Below are positions 1-6,305 of a DNA stretch of 8,414 nucleotides, piece by piece (within the stretch, counting starts at the first letter, position 1; the number at the start of each line of letters is the position of its first letter). Origin of the DNA: a bacterium (GTDB lineage: Bacteria > SZUA-182 > SZUA-191); the NCBI GenBank assembly GCA_003230535.1, contig QIEW01000502.1, positions 1 through 8,414 of the forward strand, read 5' to 3'. The position numbers and the translations under genes are program-made. The notes below the pieces were generated by a model, which searched no databases, was not told the DNA's origin, and worked only from the letters and a program-made list of their open reading frames with translations.

Positions 1-293
1 TTCTGCGCCCGGCGGTAGTTAATGATAGCCTTACCTGTCCGGCCCATCTTAAAATAACAATTCCCCAGGTTATAATACACATAACCGTTTTGTTTCTCTA
101 AAACCACCGCTTCATATAAATCGGCCGCCTGTTGGTATTTACCGGCATGATAGGCCGCGTTAGCTTTCAAAAACGCTTCCGGCGCACTTAAATCGGAAGG
201 CCTTTCTCTTCTGCCCTCCGCTGATGCCAGGCTCACCAGCATAATCCCCAGAAGTAAGCAACTGGTTATAATAATTTTTTTAGGGCTGTTCAT
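1..293 (-). CDS. BatE-like secreted TPR protein (3' end beyond left edge)
   Basis: This is the first 97 codons of a gene that runs off the left edge. It begins at an ATG that overlaps the batD stop codon in an ATGA arrangement, with a GAGGAG ribosome site six bases upstream, so the start is secure. Residues 1-25 form a signal peptide: basic start, hydrophobic core TSCLLLGIMLVSL, and an ASA cleavage motif before E26. Residues about 38-97 are tetratricopeptide repeats (ANAAYHAGKYQQAADLYEAV, then YVYYNLGNCYFKMGRTGKAI). Placement directly after batD and export to the periplasm fit BatE, which in several lineages continues with more TPRs, membrane helices and an SH3-like domain; none of that can be seen here. 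It probably acts as a protein-interaction scaffold for the Bat complex. The TPR call is firm; the BatE name rests mainly on gene order. Confidence 0.8.
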   Translation of the reverse strand, partial: MNSPKKIIITSCLLLGIMLVSLASAEGRRERPSDLSAPEAFLKANAAYHAGKYQQAADLYEAVVLEKQNGYVYYNLGNCYFKMGRTGKAIINYRRAQ

Positions 294-2089
294 CCGGCGC
301 TCCTCAAAATTTTTTCCAGTTGTTTGAGCATCTGTTTTGTATTTTTATACACCAGCTGACATTCGGTGTGTCCGGTGGAGAGGGAGCCGAACTGACAGGC
401 ATCGCATTGTTCCATTAATTCTTTGATTTGTTTTATTAAATCTCCATTAAATCCAGCGGTATTCAATCTATCTTCGACCTCTTGCGGGGTGAGGGCAATC
501 CCCGGCAGGCCGAGTTTATCCCCTAAATATCCCTTTATTGTTTTGGAGATTTCAGCGTAAAAGTTTGCCTGGTGTCCGTTTTTCAAAATTGAGGAGGTCC
601 CTTCCAAATTTTTCAGGGCTTTTTTATAGGCATTCTTTTTACGTAGAAGGCCGGCGTCCTTTTTATGTTTCTCCCGGCGCATATTTAAGGAAAATACCGT
701 CAGGAAAGCCAATCCCGGCAACATAAACAATAAAATATAGACCATATAGTCCCGCCGGTTAATCCGCGCATCTTTTAAGGCTTCCGTATCAGTGAATATC
801 GGTAGAATGTCGCGGCCCAGTATTTTAATGGCTTCTTTTTGATCTGCCGTTTTGGGCCGGCCGCCAACTTCGTGGAGTTTTTCTTTTTCGGCGGCCGGCG
901 ATACTTGTAAATTAATAGGCCGGCTCCGGGCTAATTTATAGACAGCGGTTTTAGGGTCAAAATACGGAACCGCAAAACCAGGAATTTTAAGCTGTCCCGG
1001 CTTTTGGGGCACAAAGGCTTTTTTAAACGTTTTTTGCCCGATAATAACATCTTCTCGCTGAGTGATATTAATCGTTGGTTTATCGTCGTAAATCTTAAAA
1101 TCTTCTATGCCCGGCGGGTTTTCTAATTGGGCATCCCGAATATTAACATCTCCGATTAAATCCACTGTTACCGTGGTAGAATCTCCGGCCTCCAAGCTAT
1201 TCTTCGAGCTGCTGGCTTTCAATTTAAGCTGCCCGACTAATGGAGAGAATTTTTTCGGTTTCCCTTTTTCAGGCAGAGGTTTTACATTGAGTTCTATCGA
1301 CTCAGAATGTAATATTTTCATTTTGGATCGCCGCTCAAATACGCTGAAGAAATTGTTAAAAAAATGTCCCCCAGATCGACTCCTGGGCCTCTTAGATGGA
1401 AGGATTACTTCACAGTTAATCGCCGTTGGTTCAATGATTATTTTGCCCGTTTTTGTTGGGAATAACGCTTTCTTTATCTCTGTTATCAGGTAATTTTGCC
1501 CCTCGATAACCCGATGATATTGTTTTTGTTCCCCAAGATTTTCAAGCCAAAAGTCCTGGAATTGAGGGGGATCTAAAGTGGCGCTGAGAACTTCTAGCCT
1601 CCGACCGAATTGAATAGTATATACTATCTGTTCATTATAATAAGGCGCAGCATTAGAAACTTGGGCGGATAAAAATAATGGCTTATCCTCTGTAGGCTGA
1701 GCTTGGGCGGATAAAATTATTAACCTGACAGGGTTACTTTTAACCCTTCGCCCGTCAATATCGATATAAGCCGGGCCAATGGTAAAGTTACCTTCCTTCT
1801 GGGGTAATACAAGATAGTTGTATTTAATGTGAGAGCTTACCGCTCCATTGACAATACTGACCTCGGATGATTTTCCCGAATATTTAACTTCGATACCGTT
1901 AGGCGCGGGCACCGCCGGTCGAGGAGCGGACTGAGTCCCGGCAACGGCCACAGTCAACAAAATTGTATCTTCAGTGGTAGCTTCAGTTTTGTCCACTGAA
2001 GCGGTAAGTGTTATTTGCGCCGCCTGGACCATCAGGGGAATGGCTAGGATAGCAAGAAACAGCCATAATTTTTTATTCATCCAATACAT
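290..2089 (-). CDS. batD: BatD-family membrane protein
   Basis: This 599-residue protein matches the usual length and layout of BatD (oxygen-tolerance family). Residues 1-24 are a signal peptide ending VQAA. About 25-400 are extracytoplasmic beta-rich repeats with family phrases such as PQKEGNFTIGP (96-106), FPTKTGKIIIEP (210-221) and PQKPGQLKIPG (361-371), plus a basic and Phe-rich loop (231-257: KRPRSRSGG, FFNNFF, ERR) of the kind often seen in BatD. One membrane helix lies at about 447-469. Residues 485-592 form a small helical, probably cytoplasmic domain with CDACQFGS at 562-569. The ATG at 2089 is listed, but the ATG at 2080 (MNKKLW...) gives a more typical signal peptide; neither has a clear ribosome site. 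The gene is separated from batC by a repeat-filled gap and overlaps batE by 4 bases. It likely anchors the vWA proteins; its exact biochemical role is unknown. Confidence 0.9.
   Translation of the reverse strand: MYWMNKKLWLFLAILAIPLMVQAAQITLTASVDKTEATTEDTILLTVAVAGTQSAPRPAVPAPNGIEVKYSGKSSEVSIVNGAVSSHIKYNYLVLPQKEGNFTIGPAYIDIDGRRVKSNPVRLIILSAQAQPTEDKPLFLSAQVSNAAPYYNEQIVYTIQFGRRLEVLSATLDPPQFQDFWLENLGEQKQYHRVIEGQNYLITEIKKALFPTKTGKIIIEPTAINCEVILPSKRPRSRSGGHFFNNFFSVFERRSKMKILHSESIELNVKPLPEKGKPKKFSPLVGQLKLKASSSKNSLEAGDSTTVTVDLIGDVNIRDAQLENPPGIEDFKIYDDKPTINITQREDVIIGQKTFKKAFVPQKPGQLKIPGFAVPYFDPKTAVYKLARSRPINLQVSPAAEKEKLHEVGGRPKTADQKEAIKILGRDILPIFTDTEALKDARINRRDYMVYILLFMLPGLAFLTVFSLNMRREKHKKDAGLLRKKNAYKKALKNLEGTSSILKNGHQANFYAEISKTIKGYLGDKLGLPGIALTPQEVEDRLNTAGFNGDLIKQIKELMEQCDACQFGSLSTGHTECQLVYKNTKQMLKQLEKILRSAG
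300..305 (-). promoter_or_regulatory. Ribosome binding site of the batE-like gene, inside batD
   Basis: GAGGAG lies six bases before the ATG at 293 and inside the last codons of batD. Together with the ATGA start/stop overlap it supports coupled translation of the two products. Confidence 0.8.
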
Positions 2090-2107
2090 TGTTTATTGTC
2101 AACTAAG

Positions 2108-2120
2108 CGCCCTGCGGGCG
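2108..2120. repeat. Small GC-rich hairpin in the batD leader
   Basis: CGCCC (2108-2112) pairs with GGGCG (2116-2120) around a TGC loop. In the minus-strand transcript it lies about 20 bases before the batD ATG, close enough to affect ribosome loading. It has no T-tract, so it is not a convincing terminator. Any function is inference. Confidence 0.5.
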
Positions 2121-2138
2121 GGTTTAAATCCCCACTGC

Positions 2139-2157
2139 CCCCCTTTATTAAAGGGGG
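2139..2157. repeat. CCCCCTTT/AAAGGGGG palindrome
   Basis: An 8-bp perfect inverted repeat (2139-2146 with 2150-2157) with an ATT centre, flanked by further C-rich and GGATTAAGGG sequence. From memory, similar AATCCCCCTTTA / TAAAGGGGGATT motifs occur as dispersed repeats in many environmental bacterial genomes. On this basis it looks like a mobile-type palindrome, not a gene-specific signal. No U-tract follows on either strand. Confidence 0.6.
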
Positions 2158-2167
2158 ATTAAGGGCC

Positions 2168-2183
2168 ATACGGTTCACTTCAG
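2168..2183. repeat. 16-bp direct repeat, copy 1
   Basis: The sequence ATACGGTTCACTTCAG is repeated exactly at 2217-2232. The two copies start 49 bases apart and bracket the hairpin at 2184-2209. The arrangement could be a duplication linked to insertion of the hairpin unit, or a tandem repeat unit in which the second hairpin was lost. Confidence 0.8.
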
Positions 2184-2209
2184 GCTGTCGGGTCTGAGGA
2201 CCCGACAGC
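2184..2209. repeat. Perfect 11-bp-stem hairpin
   Basis: GCTGTCGGGTC (2184-2194) is perfectly complementary to GACCCGACAGC (2199-2209) around the tetraloop TGAG. The stem would be stable in RNA from either strand. No run of T follows in either direction, so a classical intrinsic terminator is not supported. In the operon transcript it could act as an RNA-stability or processing element, or be a dispersed palindromic repeat. Confidence 0.75.
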
Positions 2210-2216
2210 ACATAAA

Positions 2217-2232
2217 ATACGGTTCACTTCAG
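2217..2232. repeat. 16-bp direct repeat, copy 2
   Basis: Exact second copy of ATACGGTTCACTTCAG (first at 2168-2183). The following base differs (C instead of G) and no second hairpin follows, so the identical unit ends exactly at the repeat. Confidence 0.8.
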
Positions 2233-2256
2233 CCTGGAAACGTTAGGAATAATCAT

Positions 2257-2299
2257 TTAGTGTCATTCCCGCGAAAGCGGGAATCCATCCTGACACTAA
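2257..2299. repeat. Nested palindromic repeat (dRS3-like core)
   Basis: Outer arms TTAGTGTCA (2257-2265) and TGACACTAA (2291-2299) are perfect reverse complements, and share base A2265 with the inner arm. Inner arms ATTCCCGC (2265-2272) and GCGGGAAT (2277-2284) enclose a GAAA loop. The core fits the pattern ATTCCC-N8-GGGAAT known from the Neisseria dRS3 repeat, and similar GTCATTCCCGCGAAAGCGGGAATCC units are, as far as I recall, dispersed in many proteobacterial and candidate-phylum genomes. The extra CCATCC at 2285-2290 is unpaired. Probably a non-autonomous dispersed palindrome. Confidence 0.75.
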
Positions 2300-2316
2300 C
2301 TGCCTGAAAACACTAA

Positions 2317-2340
2317 ATTCCCGTTTGCACGTGAATGACA
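2317..2340. repeat. Degenerate inverted copy of the 2261-2284 repeat
   Basis: The reverse complement of this 24-base stretch matches 2261-2284 at 20 of 24 positions, including TGTCATTC at one end and CGGGAAT at the other. The two copies therefore face each other across 32 bases, so the pair can form one larger stem. The sequence continuing to about 2381 (TTTTTTATGAGTTCATCAAG) may be part of the same decayed element; that extension is from memory of similar repeats and is uncertain. Confidence 0.6.
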
Positions 2341-2394
2341 AGAATGTGTGTTTTCTGATTTTTTATGAGTTCATCAAGTTTGGCAGACAGCCGA

Positions 2395-3270
2395 TTACCA
2401 GTCCTTACCTAAAGCATGTCCTCTGCCGGGCAGGTTTTTCATTTGCCGTTTTAGGAATTCCCGCTTATCTTCCGTCAGTGAATTCAGCCAGCGTTGAGCA
2501 TCCTCATCACTCATCGGCTCAGCAGCCTGAGCGGCTTGCGTTTGATGTTCTTCCTGCCCTTTTTCGCCTTCGGTTCCCGCCTGTTGAGGGTGTTTTTCTC
2601 CATCCTGTTTGTCTTCCTGCTCTCCAGGTGGTTGCTGTGATTGATGCTGTTGATCTTCTTGGCCTTGTTGGTCTTGTTGGCTTTGTTGATCTTGCTGTTC
2701 CTGCTTCTCCTGATCCTGCTCTCCTTGGGCTTGCTGATCAGAATCCGGCTGCTGCTCTTGATTTTGCTCCTGCTCCTGTTGCTCTTGTTCTTGTTGATCC
2801 TGTTGCTGACGCTCTTTTTCCTGGTTGATATGGCGTTTTATCTCTTCCCTTACAAATTCCAGATTTCTTTTAGCGTCGAGCTCCAGGGCTTTCTGGTAAA
2901 ATGCCGCCGCTTCCTGGAGCTTCCCCTGCCGATAAAAACTATTTCCTAAATTATAGTATGATTTTTCCTCCAGTTTAACATCCTTTGTCTTGGCGGCGGT
3001 ATTTAGGAAACTTCTTACGGCTTCATCGTAGTTTTTCATTTTATAATATGCGTTGCCAATATTATAGCTCAACTGAGCATCTTCAGGGGCTTCTATTTGT
3101 GCGTCGATAAAAACCTTTAGGGCCTCATCATATTTCTCCCGGTTATAGTTTTCTATCCCTCGTTTTATCTTGCCGCTTAATATCTGCGCCGACACAGAAT
3201 TAGCGTAAATGCCGATGAAAGCCATCACTAAATATAAAACGACCGCTTTCCTGGATATATCTGTTAACAT
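2395..3270 (-). CDS. batC: BatC-like secreted TPR protein with Gln-rich tail
   Basis: I chose the ATG at 3270, one base after the batB stop, giving 291 residues; the longer reading from a TTG at 3312 would overlap batB by 41 bases and bury the signal peptide. Residues 1-28 are a signal peptide (VVLYLVMAFIGIYANSVSA, cut before Q29). About 36-133 hold three tetratricopeptide repeats (GIENYNREKYDEAL, LSYNIGNAYYKMKNYDEAV, SYYNLGNSFYRQGKLQEAA). About 150-250 are low complexity, dominated by Gln with Glu and Asp. A short conserved-looking tail follows, with DAQRWLNSL at 257-265 and a GKDW terminus; a DA..WL..L tail closes many BatC proteins. The product is likely a periplasmic interaction scaffold for the BatA/BatB vWA proteins. 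The ribosome site is weak, so coupling to batB translation is likely. Confidence 0.88.
   Translation of the reverse strand: MLTDISRKAVVLYLVMAFIGIYANSVSAQILSGKIKRGIENYNREKYDEALKVFIDAQIEAPEDAQLSYNIGNAYYKMKNYDEAVRSFLNTAAKTKDVKLEEKSYYNLGNSFYRQGKLQEAAAFYQKALELDAKRNLEFVREEIKRHINQEKERQQQDQQEQEQQEQEQNQEQQPDSDQQAQGEQDQEKQEQQDQQSQQDQQGQEDQQHQSQQPPGEQEDKQDGEKHPQQAGTEGEKGQEEHQTQAAQAAEPMSDEDAQRWLNSLTEDKREFLKRQMKNLPGRGHALGKDW
2605..2823 (-). repeat. Gln-rich low-complexity coding tract in batC
   Basis: This stretch codes for residues 150-222 of the BatC-like protein, mostly Gln with Glu and Asp, in degenerate units such as DQQGQEDQQ and EQEQQEQEQ. CAA and CAG are mixed, with interspersed GAA, GAG and GAC, so it is not a pure microsatellite but an old, diverged expansion. 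The opposite strand reads as a Leu-rich open frame purely because CAG and CAA are CTG and TTG in reverse. Confidence 0.85.
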
Positions 3271-3271
3271 A

Positions 3272-4273
3272 TTACTGAGCCCGTTTCTTCTCGCTATAGA
3301 GTGACTCTCCAACTATTAAAATGAATGCCAGGACAGCAAACCACTGGAAACGCTCCTCCCAGCGCTTACGGCGGGTACTTTTAAGTTCCTTTTGTTCCAT
3401 ACCTTCCTGGATCCCTTTCTGGTAAATCTTTTCCAGATCGAGGTTGCCGGTAACTGAGCGCACATAGCTCCCTCCGGTTTGAAGAGCTATCTTTTGGAGG
3501 GTCACCTCATCTAGTTTGGTTAATATCAACTCGCCGCCGGAGTCCTTCTTAAAACCTCCCGAGCTGCCCGGCAGCGGGATGGGAGCGCCCCCCTCCTTGC
3601 CGATACCGATAGCAAAGATTTTTACTCCTTCCTTTTTAGCTTCTTCCGCAGCCGCCAGGATATCTCCTTCATGTCCCTCGCCATCAGTTATCAGTATCAG
3701 GGCCTTGGATTTTCTCTCCTGCGAGCTGAAAGCTTTGGTGGATGTCCGGATAGCTTGCCCTAAAGCCGTACCCTGGAGAGGGATTAGATCGGTGTCTAAA
3801 TAATCCAAAAAGATGCTTACCGCTCCATAATCCAAGGTCAGCGGGCATTGAACAAAAGCCGTCCCCGCAAAGGCCACCAGGCCGATGCGATCACCTTCGA
3901 GGATCTGGAGCAAGTCGGTTATTTCCCGCTTGGCGCGCTCGAGGCGGTTGGGCTTTACGTCTTCGGCCAACATGCTTTGGGAAACATCTAAGGCGATGAT
4001 TATATCTACGCCCCGGCGTTTGACTTCCTCCCACTGAAAACCCCACCTGGGTCTGACCAAAGCCAGGATTATGAAAAATACCGCCAGGATAAGTAGCGCC
4101 GCTTTAAATTTCTGCCGGCCGCGGCTGATCCTCGGCATTAATTTGCCGGCTAAATTAAGGGTCAGGAAAGCTTCGATAGCCTTATCTTTAGCCCTAAAAG
4201 CATAGATAAAAAATGCTGTCAGGGCCGGGATCAGCCACAATAAGTAGAAATAATTTAAGTTGCCGAATTTCAT
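3272..4273 (-). CDS. batB: BatB-like vWA-domain membrane protein
   Basis: The 333-residue product has the standard Bat vWA layout: two N-terminal membrane helices (about 8-26 and 57-73), a vWA domain (about 88-285) and a third helix near the end (about 308-323). The metal-ion-dependent adhesion site is complete: DVSQS (D96, S98, S100), T169 in LQGTALG and D197 in LITDGEG. Family phrases ALVRPRWG (71-78) and FVQCPLTLDYG (140-150) are present. The ATG lies four bases after the batA stop without a strong ribosome site, suggesting coupled translation. It is a paralogue of the preceding BatA-like protein, with which it probably pairs in the membrane; binding of a metal and of a MoxR- or TPR-type partner is inferred from the family. 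The A/B naming follows gene order. Confidence 0.92.
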   Translation of the reverse strand: MKFGNLNYFYLLWLIPALTAFFIYAFRAKDKAIEAFLTLNLAGKLMPRISRGRQKFKAALLILAVFFIILALVRPRWGFQWEEVKRRGVDIIIALDVSQSMLAEDVKPNRLERAKREITDLLQILEGDRIGLVAFAGTAFVQCPLTLDYGAVSIFLDYLDTDLIPLQGTALGQAIRTSTKAFSSQERKSKALILITDGEGHEGDILAAAEEAKKEGVKIFAIGIGKEGGAPIPLPGSSGGFKKDSGGELILTKLDEVTLQKIALQTGGSYVRSVTGNLDLEKIYQKGIQEGMEQKELKSTRRKRWEERFQWFAVLAFILIVGESLYSEKKRAQ

Positions 4274-4277
4274 CTTG

Positions 4278-5270
4278 CTAGGGAATCTTTCTAAATCTGG
4301 TGTTCGCCAATACTATTTCCAGCATCAGGAAAGCCAACGCCCCCAATAACGGCCAGAGGAAAAGCTCATTATACTCCATGTATTCCTTGACCTTTACTTC
4401 GCTTTTTTCCATACTATCAATATGCTCATAGATCTTTGCTAAGCTTTCAGTATCGGTAGCCCTAAAGTATTGGCCCTCCGTAATGCCGGCAATTTGTTTT
4501 AACGTATATTCATCTAAATCTACTTGTTGATAAACATATTTGGGGCCAAAAAAAGTGTTTACCAGAAATGGAGCTTTACCTGTAGTTCCGGCTCCTATGG
4601 CGTAAATTTTAACGTTGTATTTTTTGGCAATTTCCGCCGCTTTCAGGGGGCCCAGACGCCCCATATTGTTGCGACCGTCTGTGAGTAATATAATAACTTT
4701 TGATTTAGCCTTTATATCTTTTAAGCGTTTAACAGCCGTCCCGATTGCCGATCCGATGGCTGTCCCATCGCCGGCCATACCAATCTTAACCTTGTCCAGA
4801 AAGCTGAGCGCCACCCCATGATCCAACGTCAAGGGACATTGAGTGAAGGCTTGTTCCCCAAAAACCACCATTCCCAGGCGATCGTTTTCCCTCCCCTTGA
4901 TAAAATCAGCCACTACTCTTTTGGCTACCTCCAGACGGTCAATCCGATCGTCACCTACCTTAAAGTCAAGGGCTTTCATGCTTCCTGACGTATCTAATAC
5001 CAGCATAATATCCACCCCTTCGGTAATAATCTCGGTGGTTTTCTTGCCGGACTGGGGACGGGCGACCGCGGCTACCAACAATAAGAGACACAAACAGCGG
5101 AAAACAATCAACGAATGCCGCAGGTAAACCGACCGGGAGGTTTTCAGGCGTTTTAAGGTCTTGATAGTAGAAAACTTTAGCTGCCCGCCGCTGCCCCATT
5201 TCAGATAATGATAGACCACCAGCGGAACGATTAACCCCAGTAATAATAACCAGTTGTCCTCAAACCGCAT
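4278..5270 (-). CDS. batA: BatA-like vWA-domain membrane protein
   Basis: I use the ATG at 5270 (330 residues, MRFEDNWLLLL...), which puts the first hydrophobic helix at the N-terminus as in the family and has GGAGG at 5283-5287; the upstream TTG at 5315 would add 15 basic residues unlike BatA. The gene overlaps the preceding lipoprotein gene by 11 bases. Helices lie at about 6-22, 51-70 and 302-320. The vWA domain (about 84-285) has a full MIDAS: DTSGS (D93, S95, S97), T170 in GDGTAIG and D198 in LLTDGRNN. AFTQCPLTLDHG (141-152) matches the equivalent BatB segment. The expected role is a membrane vWA subunit acting with BatB, DUF58 and a MoxR ATPase; the substrate is unknown. Confidence 0.92.
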   Translation of the reverse strand: MRFEDNWLLLLGLIVPLVVYHYLKWGSGGQLKFSTIKTLKRLKTSRSVYLRHSLIVFRCLCLLLLVAAVARPQSGKKTTEIITEGVDIMLVLDTSGSMKALDFKVGDDRIDRLEVAKRVVADFIKGRENDRLGMVVFGEQAFTQCPLTLDHGVALSFLDKVKIGMAGDGTAIGSAIGTAVKRLKDIKAKSKVIILLTDGRNNMGRLGPLKAAEIAKKYNVKIYAIGAGTTGKAPFLVNTFFGPKYVYQQVDLDEYTLKQIAGITEGQYFRATDTESLAKIYEHIDSMEKSEVKVKEYMEYNELFLWPLLGALAFLMLEIVLANTRFRKIP

Positions 5271-6279
5271 CGGTTTCCACTTCCTCCGCCGCAACTTCCC
5301 TGGTGGCCTCCACAAATCCAGCCGCCCGGTTCAGTTCATCCTGGATTTGTTCCGTCACGGGTGTATACTCGGCAAACTTAACTACATCCGTATTGTACAG
5401 AAATGATTTGGATTGCTCCTTCAGATCAAAGGTCAACTCACGATTTTTATTTATATGGGAAGTAATCTCCTCAGAAGTCCAATCGGTAGCCGGAAAGCCA
5501 TAACGGTTCTCCAAATAGCTCCTAAAGACCTCTGAGAGATTAAAATATAGTTTTTTTATCTCTTGCGCATCAGTGTATTCCACATTTCCTAACTTGCTCA
5601 ATTCGGCCAGGGCTACCTCATGGGCCGGCAGCTTGACATAAACCTCGGCGGCCTGTTTGCTCTTTCGGTAATAGATAATTCCTCCCACAATGAGTAAAAT
5701 CACTGCTGCCGCCCCGCCGATTATTGCCGACCACAGCCCATAATCTATTTGCGGCTCTTCTAACGGTTTAATATCAATAATATCTTTTTGTTCTTCGCCG
5801 GTCGGTATGGCTGATTTGATTTCCACAAATATCTGCTTAGTTTGCATTTCTTTATATTCTGCGGCCGGTTTTAGCTTATAGGTCAGCTTGACCGGCGGAA
5901 TAATATATGAACCGACAATATCCGCCTGAAGCTTATACCACTCCTTGGTTATTATCCGGCCATCTTCCTCCTGTGGCCCGTCCGCGCCGATATCCACAAT
6001 CCGAAAACCGGTAATTTCAGCCCCGATTTCCGGTATATATGCTTCCACCTCCGGCAGTCTATCCACCGTTACGGTGTAAGTTAGTATATCGCCGGTGGTG
6101 GCGACTGCTTTATCTACGGCGGAGTTAACTTCTACGGGAGGACGCGGCTCCGCTTCGGCCTGCTCTTGTTTTACCTCATTCCGGCACCCCAATAGAAAAC
6201 CGAAACTAAATAAAGACAGGGACAGAAATATTATGACGCTATTATTTATATACTTTTTGGTGAGCCTGCTCAAAACCAT
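5260..6279 (-). CDS. Membrane-spanning lipoprotein with BatD/DUF4381-like C-terminus
   Basis: The 339-residue product starts with a hydrophobic stretch (15-31) ending in a lipobox FLLGC, with C32 as the likely lipidated residue. Residues 45-155 are a beta-rich extracytoplasmic region opening with VNSAVDKAVATTGDILTYTV, close in style to the BatD opening ASVDKTEATTEDTILLTVAV. A second membrane helix spans about 181-204. The C-terminal 215-320 is helical (LYFNLSEVFRSYLENRYG, WTSEEITSHI) and resembles the BatD C-terminal domain and the DUF4381 family. The first in-frame ATG after a stop is used; no strong ribosome site is visible. It sits 26 bases after the parvulin-like gene and overlaps batA by 11 bases. 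It probably acts as a second BatD-type adaptor for the vWA proteins. Having both a lipobox and a membrane helix is unusual and ties it to the inner membrane. Confidence 0.8.
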   Translation of the reverse strand: MVLSRLTKKYINNSVIIFLSLSLFSFGFLLGCRNEVKQEQAEAEPRPPVEVNSAVDKAVATTGDILTYTVTVDRLPEVEAYIPEIGAEITGFRIVDIGADGPQEEDGRIITKEWYKLQADIVGSYIIPPVKLTYKLKPAAEYKEMQTKQIFVEIKSAIPTGEEQKDIIDIKPLEEPQIDYGLWSAIIGGAAAVILLIVGGIIYYRKSKQAAEVYVKLPAHEVALAELSKLGNVEYTDAQEIKKLYFNLSEVFRSYLENRYGFPATDWTSEEITSHINKNRELTFDLKEQSKSFLYNTDVVKFAEYTPVTEQIQDELNRAAGFVEATREVAAEEVETDAV

Positions 6280-6305
6280 TGCGGTACTTCGCTGTTAGTG
6301 CGGGG

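Noticed and set aside
2074-2102. TTGACA (2097-2102, minus strand) as a promoter for batD
   Set aside because: The hexamer matches a -35 box, but the best -10 candidate 17 bases on (TGAATA) is poor and would lie inside the batD coding start. Not supported.
2184-2209. Intrinsic terminator between batC and batD
   Set aside because: The stem is perfect, but no T-tract follows on either strand, and batD-batE have no convincing promoter of their own, so read-through is more likely.
2641-2949. Leu-rich open reading frame on the plus strand resembling a membrane protein
   Set aside because: It is the antisense of the Gln-rich tract of batC: CAG and CAA read backwards give CTG and TTG. It has no homology signal or ribosome site, and batC is clearly the real gene.
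3270-3312. Longer BatC start at the TTG at 3312
   Set aside because: It would overlap batB by 41 bases and put 14 polar residues before the signal peptide; the ATG at 3270 immediately after the batB stop gives a standard signal peptide.
4966-5199. 77-codon minus-strand frame inside batA
   Set aside because: It overlaps the well-supported vWA gene in another frame, shows no domain or ribosome site, and its hydrophobic patch mirrors the batA membrane helix.
5260-5315. Longer BatA start at the TTG at 5315
   Set aside because: It adds a basic 15-residue extension atypical for BatA and enlarges the overlap with the upstream gene. The ATG at 5270 fits the family start and has an upstream GGAGG.
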